From positions 186,001 to 250,000 of the forward strand of contig JAFZRV010000001.1 of the NCBI GenBank assembly GCA_017619655.1: a stretch of DNA of 64,000 nucleotides, read 5' to 3'. The position numbers and the translations under genes are program-made. This document shows, in pieces, positions 1-8,880 of the stretch (positions are counted from its first letter, which is position 1; each line of letters opens with the position of its first letter). The notes beneath the pieces are model-generated. The model did no database searches, was not told the origin of the DNA, and saw nothing but the letters and a program-made list of their open reading frames with translations. The stretch comes from Bacteroidales bacterium (GTDB lineage Bacteria > Bacteroidota > Bacteroidia > Bacteroidales > UBA932).

Positions 1-1070
1 TCGATCCGGTCGGTACGGGCCTCATCGTCAAAGAGTACCTCGACTTCATGCACCTGGGCGCCCTGGAGCCCGCCGCCGTGGGGCTGGGCATGGCCCTGGC
101 CGTCACCGAATTCACCATCGGCATCTGCATCCTGGGCGGCCTGCGCATCCGCATCATCGCCTGGGTGACGCTCGTCATGACCGCCTTTTTCACGCTGCTG
201 ACGCTCTACCTGATGCTCTTCAATCCCATCAGCGACTGCGGCTGCTTCGGCGAAGCCATCCACCTGACCAATACCCAGACCTTCCTGAAGAACGTGGTGC
301 TGCTGGCCCTGGCCATCATCATTTTCCTGGGGCGCAAGCGGGCGACCCGCGTGGCGCCGGCCTGGCTCGAATGGACCTTCGTGGGCATTTTCGCCGTTCT
401 GGCGCTGGCCGTGTCGGTCCGCGCGCTGGCCACCATCCCGCAGGTCGATTTCACGGCCTACCGCGTGGGCAACAGCCTCGACGAACTCGCGCAGGAAAAC
501 CAGGCGCGCTACGAGACCACCTTCCTGTACACCAAGGACGGCCATACCGAAGAATTCACGCTCGACCAGCTGCCCGACGACAGCTGGACCTACCTCGACA
601 GCAAGACCGTGCAGGTAGGCGGCTCCACGAAGATGGCCCAGGTCGATTTTACCCTGGACCAGCTGGAAGGGCCGCTGCTGGCCGTGACGGTCTATTCGCC
701 CGAATCGCTCGATGCCGACCAGATGGCGCGCATCGACCAGTTCCGCAAGTCGGCGCTCCTGCAGGGCCACGACATCGTGCTCTACGGGCCGTCCGGCGAT
801 TACGTGACAGCCGACCGCAAGTCGCTCATGACGCTCAACCGGAGCAACGGCGGCGCCGTGTATTTCAACGACGGCACCATCGTGGCGAAGTGGTCCAACC
901 TGGAGCTGCCGGAAGTCGACCTGGCCGAGGTGCTCGACGAGGATCCCGACGTGCTGATCCTCCGGCACCGCATCCGCGAACAACTTTATGTCAGCATCCT
1001 CATTGCCGGTGCGCTGGTGCTGATGGCTTTCATGCGCATCATCTGCAAATCGTTCATCATCGTCAAGTAA
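1..1070 (+). CDS. BT_3928-like DoxX-family membrane protein (5' truncated)
   Basis: The reading frame is open from base 3, so the gene starts before the window; the ATG at 48 is internal. The visible N-terminal part has several hydrophobic helices and a CGCFG motif typical of DoxX/MauE-like membrane proteins. A soluble region follows, and a last membrane helix lies near the C-terminus. The layout matches the Bacteroidetes family named after BT_3928, which is often found beside triose-phosphate isomerase genes. The cysteine pair suggests a thiol-redox role, but function is inference. The next gene starts 3 bases later, so the two are probably co-transcribed. Confidence 0.75.
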   Translation, partial: DPVGTGLIVKEYLDFMHLGALEPAAVGLGMALAVTEFTIGICILGGLRIRIIAWVTLVMTAFFTLLTLYLMLFNPISDCGCFGEAIHLTNTQTFLKNVVLLALAIIIFLGRKRATRVAPAWLEWTFVGIFAVLALAVSVRALATIPQVDFTAYRVGNSLDELAQENQARYETTFLYTKDGHTEEFTLDQLPDDSWTYLDSKTVQVGGSTKMAQVDFTLDQLEGPLLAVTVYSPESLDADQMARIDQFRKSALLQGHDIVLYGPSGDYVTADRKSLMTLNRSNGGAVYFNDGTIVAKWSNLELPEVDLAEVLDEDPDVLILRHRIREQLYVSILIAGALVLMAFMRIICKSFIIVK

Positions 1071-1073
1071 TCT

Positions 1074-2087
1074 ATGGATATAGCGGTTGTCATACTCAAC
1101 TGGAATGGCCTGGGCATGTTGCAGGCCTACCTGCCGACCCTGATCGAGCGGACCACCTGTCCGGGCGCCTTCATCGTGGTGGCGGACAATGGTTCGACCG
1201 ACGGTTCCGTGGCGTGGCTGCAGGCGGAGCATCCGGAGATCCGGACCCTCTGCTTCGACCGGAACTATGGCTTCACGGGCGGCTACAACCGGGCGCTGCG
1301 CGAAATCGACGCCGACTACTACGTGCTGCTCAATTCCGACATTGAGGTCGGGGAGAAGTGGCTCGAGCCGCTGGCCGCTTTCATGGAGGAGCATCCCGAG
1401 GTGGGCATCTGCCAGCCGAAGGTGCTGTCGATGGCCGAGCGCGACCGTTTTGAGTATGCCGGCGCGGCGGGCGGCTTCATCGACCACCTGGGCTATCCGT
1501 TCTGCCGCGGGCGCATCCTCTCGAACCTGGAGAAGGACAGCGGGCAATACGACGAGCCCGTGGAGTGCTTCTGGGCGACCGGTGCCTGCATGATGGTGCG
1601 GAGCGCGATCTACCACCACCTCGGGGGCCTGGACGAGCTGTTCTTCGCCCACATGGAGGAGATCGATTTCTGCTGGCGGGCCAAGCTGCTGGGCTACCAG
1701 GTGTGGTGCATGCCCGCGTCGACGGTCTGGCACGTGGGGGGCGGCACGCTGCCCAACAATTCCCCGCGGAAACTCTACTTCAACTACCGCAACAACCTGC
1801 TGATGCTCTATAAGAACCTGCCGGACAGCGTCCGGGCGCGGCGCATCTTCGTCCGCAGGGTGCTCGACGGCCTCTCGGCCTGCGTCTATCTGCTGACGGG
1901 CAAGTGGTCGTTCTTCACGGCGGTCTGGAAGGCGCACCGCGATTACCGCCGGCTGCGCCGCGAGGAAGATCCGTCTCCTTTCGAGGAAGAACGCAACAAC
2001 ATCGGCGTCTACTACCGCAGCATCATCCTCCGCTTCTTCCTTTCCCGCAAGAAGCTTCGCTGGTCCGACATCGAGCGGGACCTGTAA
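1074..2087 (+). CDS. Family 2 glycosyltransferase
   Basis: This 337-residue protein has the GT-A features of family 2 glycosyltransferases: an N-terminal VVILNWNG strand, a DNGSTDGS nucleotide-sugar loop, an NSD (DxD-type) metal site in VLLNSDIEVG, and the EEIDFCWR acceptor/base segment. The family includes rhamnosyl transferases and other transferases acting on cell-surface polysaccharide. Donor and acceptor cannot be read from the sequence. The C-terminus is basic and partly hydrophobic and may touch the membrane. It starts 3 bases after the DoxX-like gene and ends at a strong hairpin. Confidence 0.88.
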   Translation: MDIAVVILNWNGLGMLQAYLPTLIERTTCPGAFIVVADNGSTDGSVAWLQAEHPEIRTLCFDRNYGFTGGYNRALREIDADYYVLLNSDIEVGEKWLEPLAAFMEEHPEVGICQPKVLSMAERDRFEYAGAAGGFIDHLGYPFCRGRILSNLEKDSGQYDEPVECFWATGACMMVRSAIYHHLGGLDELFFAHMEEIDFCWRAKLLGYQVWCMPASTVWHVGGGTLPNNSPRKLYFNYRNNLLMLYKNLPDSVRARRIFVRRVLDGLSACVYLLTGKWSFFTAVWKAHRDYRRLRREEDPSPFEEERNNIGVYYRSIILRFFLSRKKLRWSDIERDL

Positions 2088-2092
2088 AAATA

Positions 2093-2127
2093 ATACCGGC
2101 CGGTTCTCTTTCGAGACCGGCCGGTAT
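2093..2127. terminator. Bidirectional hairpin terminator
   Basis: A perfect 12-bp stem (ATACCGGCCGGT with its complement) closes an 11-base loop between two convergent genes. Read on the minus strand it is followed by TATTATTTTT, so it best fits a Rho-independent terminator for the rpsF-rpsR-rplI operon. On the plus strand the T-rich tract is weaker (CGCGTTTTAGG), but it may also end the glycosyltransferase transcript. Confidence 0.75.
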
Positions 2128-2150
2128 CGCGTTTTAGGTTAAAATGAGGT

Positions 2151-2606
2151 TTAGGCCTCTTCAGGGACAACGTTGAACTTAACGGTGGCCTTGATGTCTT
2201 TGTAGCATTTCACCACGGCTTCGTATTCGCCGACCTGTTTGACCAGGGCGTCGCCCACGAGGGTGATGTTCTTGCGGTCCACGTCGAAACCGGCGGCCAC
2301 GAGGGCGTCGGCGACCTGGATATTGTTGACCGAACCGAACACCTTGCCGGTTTCGCTCACCTTGGCGGGGACCTTCACGGTCACCTCGGCGAGCTGGGCG
2401 GCGAGTTTCTCGGCAGCGTCACGGAGCGCCTGCTCCTTGTGAGCGCGCTGACGCATGTTCTCGGCATGAATCTTCTTGGCGGTCGGGGTAGCCATGATGG
2501 CCAGGCCCTGGGGGATCAGCCAGTTTGCGCCGTAACCATTCTTCACGGTCACGATGTCGTCCTTGTTACCAAGGTTCTGAATGTCTTGTTTGAGAATGAC
2601 TTCCAT
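2151..2606 (-). CDS. rplI: 50S ribosomal protein L9
   Basis: This 151-residue protein starts with MEVILKQDIQNLGNKDDIVTVKNGYGANWLIPQ in outline, the classic L9 N-terminal domain that binds 23S rRNA. A long helix (about residues 45-75) and a C-terminal globular domain follow. Length is normal for the family. It is the last gene of an rpsF-rpsR-rplI operon and lies 12 bases after rpsR. Confidence 0.97.
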   Translation of the reverse strand: MEVILKQDIQNLGNKDDIVTVKNGYGANWLIPQGLAIMATPTAKKIHAENMRQRAHKEQALRDAAEKLAAQLAEVTVKVPAKVSETGKVFGSVNNIQVADALVAAGFDVDRKNITLVGDALVKQVGEYEAVVKCYKDIKATVKFNVVPEEA

Positions 2607-2618
2607 GGTGTTTCCTCC

Positions 2619-2885
2619 TTATTTCATCAGGTCGGTTACATACGGGAGAAGCGCCAGGTGGCGTGCTCTCTTGACGGCTTGCGAGACTTTCTTCTGGAAC
2701 TTCAGGGAAGTACCGGTGATACGGCGGGGAAGGATCTTGCCCTGCTCGTTGAGGAACTTCTTCAGGAATTCAGCATCCTTGTAGTCGACATATTTGATGC
2801 CTGCTTTCTTGAAGCGGCAGTATTTCTTCTTCTTGACCTCGACATTGACGGGGTTCAGATAGCGGATGTCGTCGTTCTGTGCCAT
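2619..2885 (-). CDS. rpsR: 30S ribosomal protein S18
   Basis: With the start at 2885 ([10 protein letters not shown]) the product is 88 residues, the normal size for S18. The conserved core [19 protein letters not shown] and the [29 protein letters not shown] segment are present. A longer reading from 2948 would add a low-complexity Pro/Arg stretch that overlaps rpsF and is not typical of S18, so the internal ATG was chosen. S18 forms a heterodimer with S6 on 16S rRNA. Confidence 0.96.
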   Translation of the reverse strand: MAQNDDIRYLNPVNVEVKKKKYCRFKKAGIKYVDYKDAEFLKKFLNEQGKILPRRITGTSLKFQKKVSQAVKRARHLALLPYVTDLMK

Positions 2886-2895
2886 AGTCGTATGC

Positions 2896-3276
2896 TTATT
2901 CGGCAGCGGGAGCTTCGGCGGGAGCCTCGGCCGGCTGGGTTGCGCCACTCAGTTTGGCACGACGGCGCTCGGCGTAAGCGATCGCGTGCTTGTCCATCGA
3001 CACAGTCTGGAAGCGGAGGATCCGCTCGTCGCGTTTGAACTGGGTCTCAAATTTTGCAATGAACTCCGGTTCTGCCTGGAACTCGATCAGGTGATAGAAG
3101 CCGGTAGTTTTCTTCTGGATCGGGTAGGCGAGTTTCTTCAGGCCCCAATCCTCCTGACACACGATCTTACCGCCGTTGTCGGTGATAATGCCGGTGTACT
3201 TGGCAACCGCTTCCTTCATCTGGACATCAGACAAAACGGGAGTTGCAATGAAAACGGTTTCGTACTGTTTTAACAT
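2896..3276 (-). CDS. rpsF: 30S ribosomal protein S6
   Basis: This 126-residue protein begins [17 protein letters not shown] and keeps the S6 core ([22 protein letters not shown]). The C-terminus carries an Ala/Glu/Pro-rich tail, common in Bacteroidetes S6. It is the first gene of the rpsF-rpsR-rplI operon and has a well-formed Bacteroidetes promoter upstream (3330-3360). Confidence 0.96.
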   Translation of the reverse strand: MLKQYETVFIATPVLSDVQMKEAVAKYTGIITDNGGKIVCQEDWGLKKLAYPIQKKTTGFYHLIEFQAEPEFIAKFETQFKRDERILRFQTVSMDKHAIAYAERRRAKLSGATQPAEAPAEAPAAE

Positions 3277-3301
3277 TTCAGTGGATTAAAAGTATTAATA
3301 A

Positions 3302-3328
3302 AGCCCTTCGGGATTTTCCCAAAGGGCT
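3302..3328 (-). terminator. Hairpin between pepD and rpsF
   Basis: A 7-bp stem (AGCCCTT/AAGGGCT), one mismatch, a further 4-bp stem and a TTT loop sit 33 bases after the pepD stop. On the minus strand TTTATTAATAC follows, a weak U-tract. It could end the pepD transcript. It also lies at the predicted 5' end of the rpsF mRNA, so a leader role (for example S6:S18 autoregulation) is possible; the sequence does not decide. Confidence 0.5.
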
Positions 3329-3329
3329 G

Positions 3330-3360
3330 CAAAGATAGATATAATTTTCTAATTGACAAA
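3330..3360 (-). promoter_or_regulatory. Bacteroidetes-type promoter for rpsF operon
   Basis: On the minus strand the -7 box TATCTTTG (3330-3337) is preceded after exactly 19 bases by TTTG (3357-3360), matching the TTTG-N19-21-TAnnTTTG consensus of the primary Bacteroidetes sigma factor. The -33 box directly abuts the pepD stop codon. Confidence 0.8.
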
Positions 3361-4824
3361 TTATTTCTTCGGAGCGTCTTCGATGACGGCCTGGATGAAG
3401 GTCCACCATTTGGCGACGGAGGGCACGAAGCAACGCTCGTCCGGGGAGTGGGGCGATTTGAGCGTCGGGCCGCAGGAGATCATGTCCCAGGTAGGATAGG
3501 CGCCTGCCAGGATACCGCACTCGAGGCCGGCATGGATGGCCATCACGGCGGGTTCCTTGCCGAAGAGCTTCTTGTACTGCTCTTTCATGGTCTTCAGGAT
3601 GGGCGACTTCATGTTGGGCACCCAGCCGGAGTAGCCGCCGTCGAAGAAGACCTTCGCGCCGGCGAGCTCGAAGCAGCAGCGGATCGATTCGGCGAGGTCC
3701 AGCTTGAGCGAATCGGTCGAGCCGCGCATCAGGGTCTTGATCTCGATGGTGTCCTTTTCGGTCTTGACGATGGCCAGGTTGTTGGAGGTCTCGACGAGAT
3801 CCTTGACCTCGAGGCTCATGCGGTCGACATTGTTGGGGCAGGCATAGATCGCACGGAGAAGCTTGAGCCCGGTCGTGCCCGCCATGACGGTCTTGGCTTT
3901 GGCGGGAGCGTAGGTCAGCGAGACGTTGGGGTCGATGGCTGCGAGTTCCGACTTGAGGGTGGCGAGGGTGGCGTCGATAATCTTGCCGGCCGCGTTCTCC
4001 TTGTCGGCGGGGAGGGCGATGACGGCTTCCGCTTCACGCGGGATGGCGTTGCGCATGTTGCCGCCGTCGAAGCTGACGAGCTTGCCGCGCAAGTGGCGTA
4101 CCATCGGCATCAGGACGCGGGCCAGGATCTTGTTGGCGTTGCCGCGGCCTTCGTTGATCTCCATGCCGGAGTGGCCGCCGCGCAGGCCGGTTACGCCGAT
4201 GGCGAAGGCTGCGTAGCCTTTGGGCATCGGAGCGGTCTTGTACTTGAAGGTGACGTTGGCGTCGAGGCCGCCGGCGCAGCCCACGTAGAGTTCGCCTTCC
4301 GTCTCGGAGTCGAGGTTGAGCAGGATCTCTCCCTTGAGGACGCCCGGCTTGAGGGCCTTGGCGCCGACCATGCGGGTTTCTTCGTCGACGGTGAAGAGGG
4401 CCTCGATGGGGCCGTGCTTGAGGGTCTTGGACTCGAGGACCGACATGGCTGCCGCCACGCCGAGGCCGTCGTCCGCACCGAGGGTGGTGCCGCAGGCATA
4501 CACCCAGTCGCCGTCGCTCTCATGGACGATGCGGGTTTCGATCGGATCCTTGACGAAGTCGTGCTTCTTGTCGTTGTTCTTCTGCGGAACCATGTCCATG
4601 TGGGCCTGGAGGATGATGCCTTTGCGGTCTTCCATGCCCTTGGTGGCCGGTTTGCGGATGATCACGTTGCCGCATTCGTCCTGGAACGATTCAAGGCCGA
4701 GGTCCTTGCCGAACTGGACAAGGAACTTGGCGACTTTCTGGGTATGGCCGGACGGACGGGGAATCTGGGTGAGCGCGTAGAAATTGTTCCACACGTTCTT
4801 GGGTTCTAATTTACGGATAGGCAT
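3361..4824 (-). CDS. pepD: Aminoacyl-histidine dipeptidase (M20 family)
   Basis: This 487-residue protein has the PepD/M20C layout: LQAHMDMVPQKN carries the first zinc-ligand His-x-Asp, GADDGLGVAAAM the bridging Asp, DEETRMVGA the catalytic Glu, and HAGLECG a later ligand region. It should be a cytoplasmic zinc dipeptidase with broad Xaa-His-type specificity. No signal peptide is seen. It lies 28 bases after the DUF4831 gene on the same strand and probably shares its transcript. Confidence 0.93.
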   Translation of the reverse strand: MPIRKLEPKNVWNNFYALTQIPRPSGHTQKVAKFLVQFGKDLGLESFQDECGNVIIRKPATKGMEDRKGIILQAHMDMVPQKNNDKKHDFVKDPIETRIVHESDGDWVYACGTTLGADDGLGVAAAMSVLESKTLKHGPIEALFTVDEETRMVGAKALKPGVLKGEILLNLDSETEGELYVGCAGGLDANVTFKYKTAPMPKGYAAFAIGVTGLRGGHSGMEINEGRGNANKILARVLMPMVRHLRGKLVSFDGGNMRNAIPREAEAVIALPADKENAAGKIIDATLATLKSELAAIDPNVSLTYAPAKAKTVMAGTTGLKLLRAIYACPNNVDRMSLEVKDLVETSNNLAIVKTEKDTIEIKTLMRGSTDSLKLDLAESIRCCFELAGAKVFFDGGYSGWVPNMKSPILKTMKEQYKKLFGKEPAVMAIHAGLECGILAGAYPTWDMISCGPTLKSPHSPDERCFVPSVAKWWTFIQAVIEDAPKK

Positions 4825-4852
4825 AATGCAGTGTTATAGAAATATCGATGGA

Positions 4853-5890
4853 TTATCGGACGAGCAGGGAGTTGAGGGGCAGGGTGCTTTCTTCGCCCAG
4901 CTGGTACACGGGAACCCGGCTCTCCAGCAGGGTGCGGCCGTCGTAGCTGACCCGGCAGCGGGTGATGACGGGGATGCGGTAGTGGACGAGGACGTCCTTG
5001 CTGCGGTCGGAGGCGGCTTCAGGGGTGGCGAGGGGCTCGGCCACGAATTCGAGCGTCACGGGCTTCCCTTCCGTGGCGGAGGCGGGCTGCAGGCCCTGGG
5101 CGCCCACGCGCAGGGCGGTGTAGCGCTGGTCCTTCGTCTCGGCGGAGGGCGTGACGTCGAAGCGCTTGACTTCGACGGATTCCTCGGTAATGCCGTAGAA
5201 GAGGGTGAGGTAGCGCTCTTCGAGGCGGGTGAGCTCGTCGATGGCGGCCTGCAGGGCTTCGCCGCTGAAGGTGGCGTCGGTGTCGCCCGTGGCGATCTGC
5301 TGGCGCTTCTCGCGCAGGCTGAAGATCGTGGCGGCGGCGTCGGCGGCCTTGCGGTCGGGCGATTTCTCCACCACGTTGTCCTGGGTCACGGGCACGCGCT
5401 CATAGCCTTCGTCCTTGCGGACGGCTTTGTAGAGGGTGGTGGTCTCATGCCCGAGGTTGCCCAGGGGGTCGACGCCCTCGAAGCGCTCGCCCCCGGCCTG
5501 GCTGGTGAAACGCCAGTCGGCGGGCTTGCCGGTATAGTTGTCGGCCATCACCACCAGGCCCTGTGCGCAAAGCTGCAGGAAACTCACGCTCGCGCGCTCG
5601 GGAATGGAGATGGTGTAGCGGACCGCAGGGTCGGCTTCCACGTAAGGGGTCAGGGTAAGGCTTTGCAGGGTATAGCGGGTCTCGTTCTGGGTGCGGGCGG
5701 CCACGCCGAGGTATTTCTGGGCAAAGGCGGCATAGGGTCCTGCGGTGAAGGCTTCGCGCCGCGCTTCGACCGTCAGGCAGACCGTCGTGCGGGGCAGGCT
5801 GTATACCACGGCGCCGGCCTGTGCCCGGGCTTCGGGCAGCAACAGCAGCAGAAGGGACCATGCCAGAAGGATTCTTTTCATATTTCGCAT
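4853..5890 (-). CDS. DUF4831 family exported protein
   Basis: The 345-residue product starts with a cleavable signal peptide (MKRILLAWSLLLLLLPEARAQ), then a VVYSLPRTTVCLTVEARRE segment typical of DUF4831 proteins of Bacteroidetes. No catalytic motif is recognised and the function of the family is unknown; an envelope location follows from the signal peptide. It is divergent from the GH92 gene with 44 bases between the start codons and lies upstream of pepD. Confidence 0.75.
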   Translation of the reverse strand: MRNMKRILLAWSLLLLLLPEARAQAGAVVYSLPRTTVCLTVEARREAFTAGPYAAFAQKYLGVAARTQNETRYTLQSLTLTPYVEADPAVRYTISIPERASVSFLQLCAQGLVVMADNYTGKPADWRFTSQAGGERFEGVDPLGNLGHETTTLYKAVRKDEGYERVPVTQDNVVEKSPDRKAADAAATIFSLREKRQQIATGDTDATFSGEALQAAIDELTRLEERYLTLFYGITEESVEVKRFDVTPSAETKDQRYTALRVGAQGLQPASATEGKPVTLEFVAEPLATPEAASDRSKDVLVHYRIPVITRCRVSYDGRTLLESRVPVYQLGEESTLPLNSLLVR

Positions 5891-5934
5891 GGATTATCCG
5901 GTAAAATTAACCAAAAATTTGTATTTTTACAACT

Positions 5935-8877
5935 ATGAAAAAACATCTGATTCTCCTCGTCTTGCTGGCAGGCATTCCGTTCCTGCTACAGGCCGGTGTC
6001 CTCCGCACAAAGCATGCCGACCTGGTCAATCCGTTCATCGGAACTGATTTCCACGGCCATACCTTCCCTGGCGCCGCGTATCCTTTCGGCATGATCCAGC
6101 TCAGCCCGGACACGCGCGAGCACAACTGGGACGGCTGCTCCGGCTACCACTACAGCGACACGACCATCAACGGTTTCAGCCACACCCACCTGAGCGGCAC
6201 GGGCTGTGCCGACCTCTGCGACATCCGGGTGATGCCGGTGACCGGCTTTACGGAGCCCGGGCCGGAAGAGAGCTACCGTTCGGCCTTCTCGCACGACCGG
6301 GAGACGGCGTCGGCCGGCTACTACAGCGTCCATCTGGACCGCTGGAACGTGGATGCCGAGCTGACGGTCGGCCGCCGCATCGGCGTGCACCGCTATACCT
6401 TCCCGGAAGGCAGCGTGCCGCAGCTGATGCTCGACCTCGTGCCGCGCGACAAGCTGCTGGGCACGAAGATCACGCAGGTGGGCGACTATGCCATCCAGGG
6501 CTTCCGCCGCTCGGAATGGTGGGCCGACGACCAGATCGTCTATTTCTATATGGAATTCTCCCGCCCGATCTCGGACATGGTGATCGAGCAGGGGACCGGG
6601 GAGAACCAGGACGGAATCCGCGCCCTGCTCTCTTTCGCGGAGCGCTCGGGCGGCTCGCGCTCCCGTGAACTCATCGTGCGGGTGGGCATCTCCTCGGTGT
6701 CCGAAACCAATGCCCGCGCCAACCTCGAATCGGAGAACATCTGGCTGAAGAAAGGCATCTTCTCCTTCGACCTGCTCCGCGAGTCCACCCGCCACGCCTG
6801 GGAGAAGTTCCTCTCCAAGATCGACGTGGAAGGGGACCGGGAAACCATGCAGATCTTCTATACGGCCCTCTATCATACCGCCATCGCGCCGAGCCTCTAT
6901 TCCGACGCCAACGGGGAATACCGCGGCATGGACCGCAAGGTCCACAAGACCGACGGCTGGGACCGCTACCATATCTTCTCGCTCTGGGATACCTACCGCA
7001 CCCTCCATCCGCTCTTCAACATCATCGAGCGGGAGCGGACCGTCGATTTCATCAAGTCGATGCTCTCTATCTATGAGGAGCAGGGCAAGCTGCCCCGCTG
7101 GGAGCTCAGCGCCAACGAGACGGACTGCATGATCGGCTACAGCGCCGCGCCGATGATCGCCGACGCCGTGGTCAAGGGCATCCGGGGTTTCGACCTGAAC
7201 AAGGCGCTGGAAGCGCTGGTGGCTACGGCCAACTACCCGGAATACGGCATCGACGTCTATCGTGACAACGGTCTCGTGCTCGGCGACAAGGTGCACGAAG
7301 ACGTGTCCCGGACCCTGGAATACGCCGTCGACGACTGGTGCATCGCCCAGGTGGCCCGCATCGCCGGCGACCGCCACGTCGAATCGCAGTTCCTGACCCG
7401 TTCGCAGTACTGGCGCAACGTCTACGATCCGTCCACCGGCTTCATGAGGCCCCGCGTCAACGGCATGTGGCTCGATCCCTTCGATCCCACCGAGGTCAAC
7501 AACCACTACACCGAAGCCAACTCCTGGCAGTATTCCTTCCATGTGCAGCACGACGTCAGCGGACTCGTGGCGGTCAGCGGCGGCGACGACTCCATGGAGC
7601 AGTGGCTCGACGAGCTCTTCACGACCTCCAGCCAGACCGCCGGCCGCGACCAGGCCGACATGACCGGCATGATCGGGCAGTACGTCCAGGGCAACGAGCC
7701 GAGCCATCACATCGCCTATCTCTACGACTATATCGGCGTTCCCTGGAAAACCCAGCGGATGGTCCGCCGCATCATGGACGAACTCTTCACCGCACAGCCC
7801 GACGGCCTCTGCGGCAACGAGGACTGCGGCCAGATGTCGGCCTGGTACGTGATGAGCGCGCTGGGCTTCTTCCCCGTTACGCCGGGCAGCGACCAGTTCG
7901 CCCTCGGCTCGCCGGTCTTCCGCAACGCCGTGATCCACCTGGAGAACGGCAAGGACTTCACGGTCCGCGCGCCGCGCACCAGCGCCACGCACCGCTACGT
8001 CAACCACATCATGCGCGACGGCAAGCCCTACACCAAAGCCTATATCCGTTTCGCCGACATCGAAGAGGGCCATACCTTCATCTTCGGCATGGACGAGACG
8101 CCCAATGTGAATTTCGGCACCCAGCCTTCGCAGCGGCCCGTCTCGGCCGTGGAGCAGACCATCGTGGTCAACCCCTGGTTCAAGGTGCCTTCCGCCACCT
8201 TCAACGCCTTCACCAAGGTGGAGATCGAAGCGGCTGACAAGGATTACCGCATCTGGTACCAGATGGTGCCGGAGGGCAGTCCGGCCGGCGGGGACTTCGA
8301 GCGTTACGAGCGCCCCTTCACGGTCAGCCGCAGCTGCACCATCTACGCCTACTGCACCGATGTGCAGGGCAACCGCAGCTTCACCATGCAGACCACGCTG
8401 CGCCGGGTGGACAACAGCTACAAGGTGCAGTTGACCCATCCCAGCGAGCAGATGTATACGGGCGGCGGCGACAATGCCATCGTCGACGGCATCCGCGGCC
8501 AGAAAAACTTCCGGCTCGGCGGCTGGCAGGGCTTCCAGGACAGCGATTTCGAAGCGGTCATCGACCTGGGACAGGTGAAGCACCTGGCGGGTCTCAGCGC
8601 GGGTTTCCTGCAGGATACCGGCGCCTGGATCGTGCTGCCCGTGTGGGTGGAATACGCCACCTCGCTCGACGGCAGGGAGTACCAGCAGCAGGGGCACCTG
8701 ACGCATGAGGTCGCTCCGGACGACTACACCGTGCAGATCCATGAGTTCAGCCTGCCGCTCGACACGGACGCCCGCTACGTCAAGGTCCTGGCCCGCAATT
8801 ATGGCATCCTGCCCGACTGGCACGACGGTGCCGGAGGACGCGCCCATATTTTCGTGGATGAGGTTTCGATCCTGTAG
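5935..8877 (+). CDS. GH92 family alpha-mannosidase
   Basis: This 980-residue secreted protein (signal MKKHLILLVLLAGIPFLLQAG) shows GH92 hallmarks: the N-terminal NPFIGTDFHGHTFPGA and YPFGMIQLSPDT blocks, HTHLSGTG, the catalytic-region GNEPSHHIAYLY, and GLCGNEDCGQMSAWY. After about residue 720 a chitobiase-C-like region and an F5/8-type C (discoidin-like) carbohydrate-binding domain are likely (RLGGWQGFQDSDFEAVIDLG). GH92 enzymes are calcium-dependent exo-alpha-mannosidases acting on N-glycans or yeast mannan. The transglutaminase-like gene follows after 3 bases. A weak -7-like TATTTTTA lies just before the start. Confidence 0.93.
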   Translation: MKKHLILLVLLAGIPFLLQAGVLRTKHADLVNPFIGTDFHGHTFPGAAYPFGMIQLSPDTREHNWDGCSGYHYSDTTINGFSHTHLSGTGCADLCDIRVMPVTGFTEPGPEESYRSAFSHDRETASAGYYSVHLDRWNVDAELTVGRRIGVHRYTFPEGSVPQLMLDLVPRDKLLGTKITQVGDYAIQGFRRSEWWADDQIVYFYMEFSRPISDMVIEQGTGENQDGIRALLSFAERSGGSRSRELIVRVGISSVSETNARANLESENIWLKKGIFSFDLLRESTRHAWEKFLSKIDVEGDRETMQIFYTALYHTAIAPSLYSDANGEYRGMDRKVHKTDGWDRYHIFSLWDTYRTLHPLFNIIERERTVDFIKSMLSIYEEQGKLPRWELSANETDCMIGYSAAPMIADAVVKGIRGFDLNKALEALVATANYPEYGIDVYRDNGLVLGDKVHEDVSRTLEYAVDDWCIAQVARIAGDRHVESQFLTRSQYWRNVYDPSTGFMRPRVNGMWLDPFDPTEVNNHYTEANSWQYSFHVQHDVSGLVAVSGGDDSMEQWLDELFTTSSQTAGRDQADMTGMIGQYVQGNEPSHHIAYLYDYIGVPWKTQRMVRRIMDELFTAQPDGLCGNEDCGQMSAWYVMSALGFFPVTPGSDQFALGSPVFRNAVIHLENGKDFTVRAPRTSATHRYVNHIMRDGKPYTKAYIRFADIEEGHTFIFGMDETPNVNFGTQPSQRPVSAVEQTIVVNPWFKVPSATFNAFTKVEIEAADKDYRIWYQMVPEGSPAGGDFERYERPFTVSRSCTIYAYCTDVQGNRSFTMQTTLRRVDNSYKVQLTHPSEQMYTGGGDNAIVDGIRGQKNFRLGGWQGFQDSDFEAVIDLGQVKHLAGLSAGFLQDTGAWIVLPVWVEYATSLDGREYQQQGHLTHEVAPDDYTVQIHEFSLPLDTDARYVKVLARNYGILPDWHDGAGGRAHIFVDEVSIL

Positions 8878-8880
8878 TTT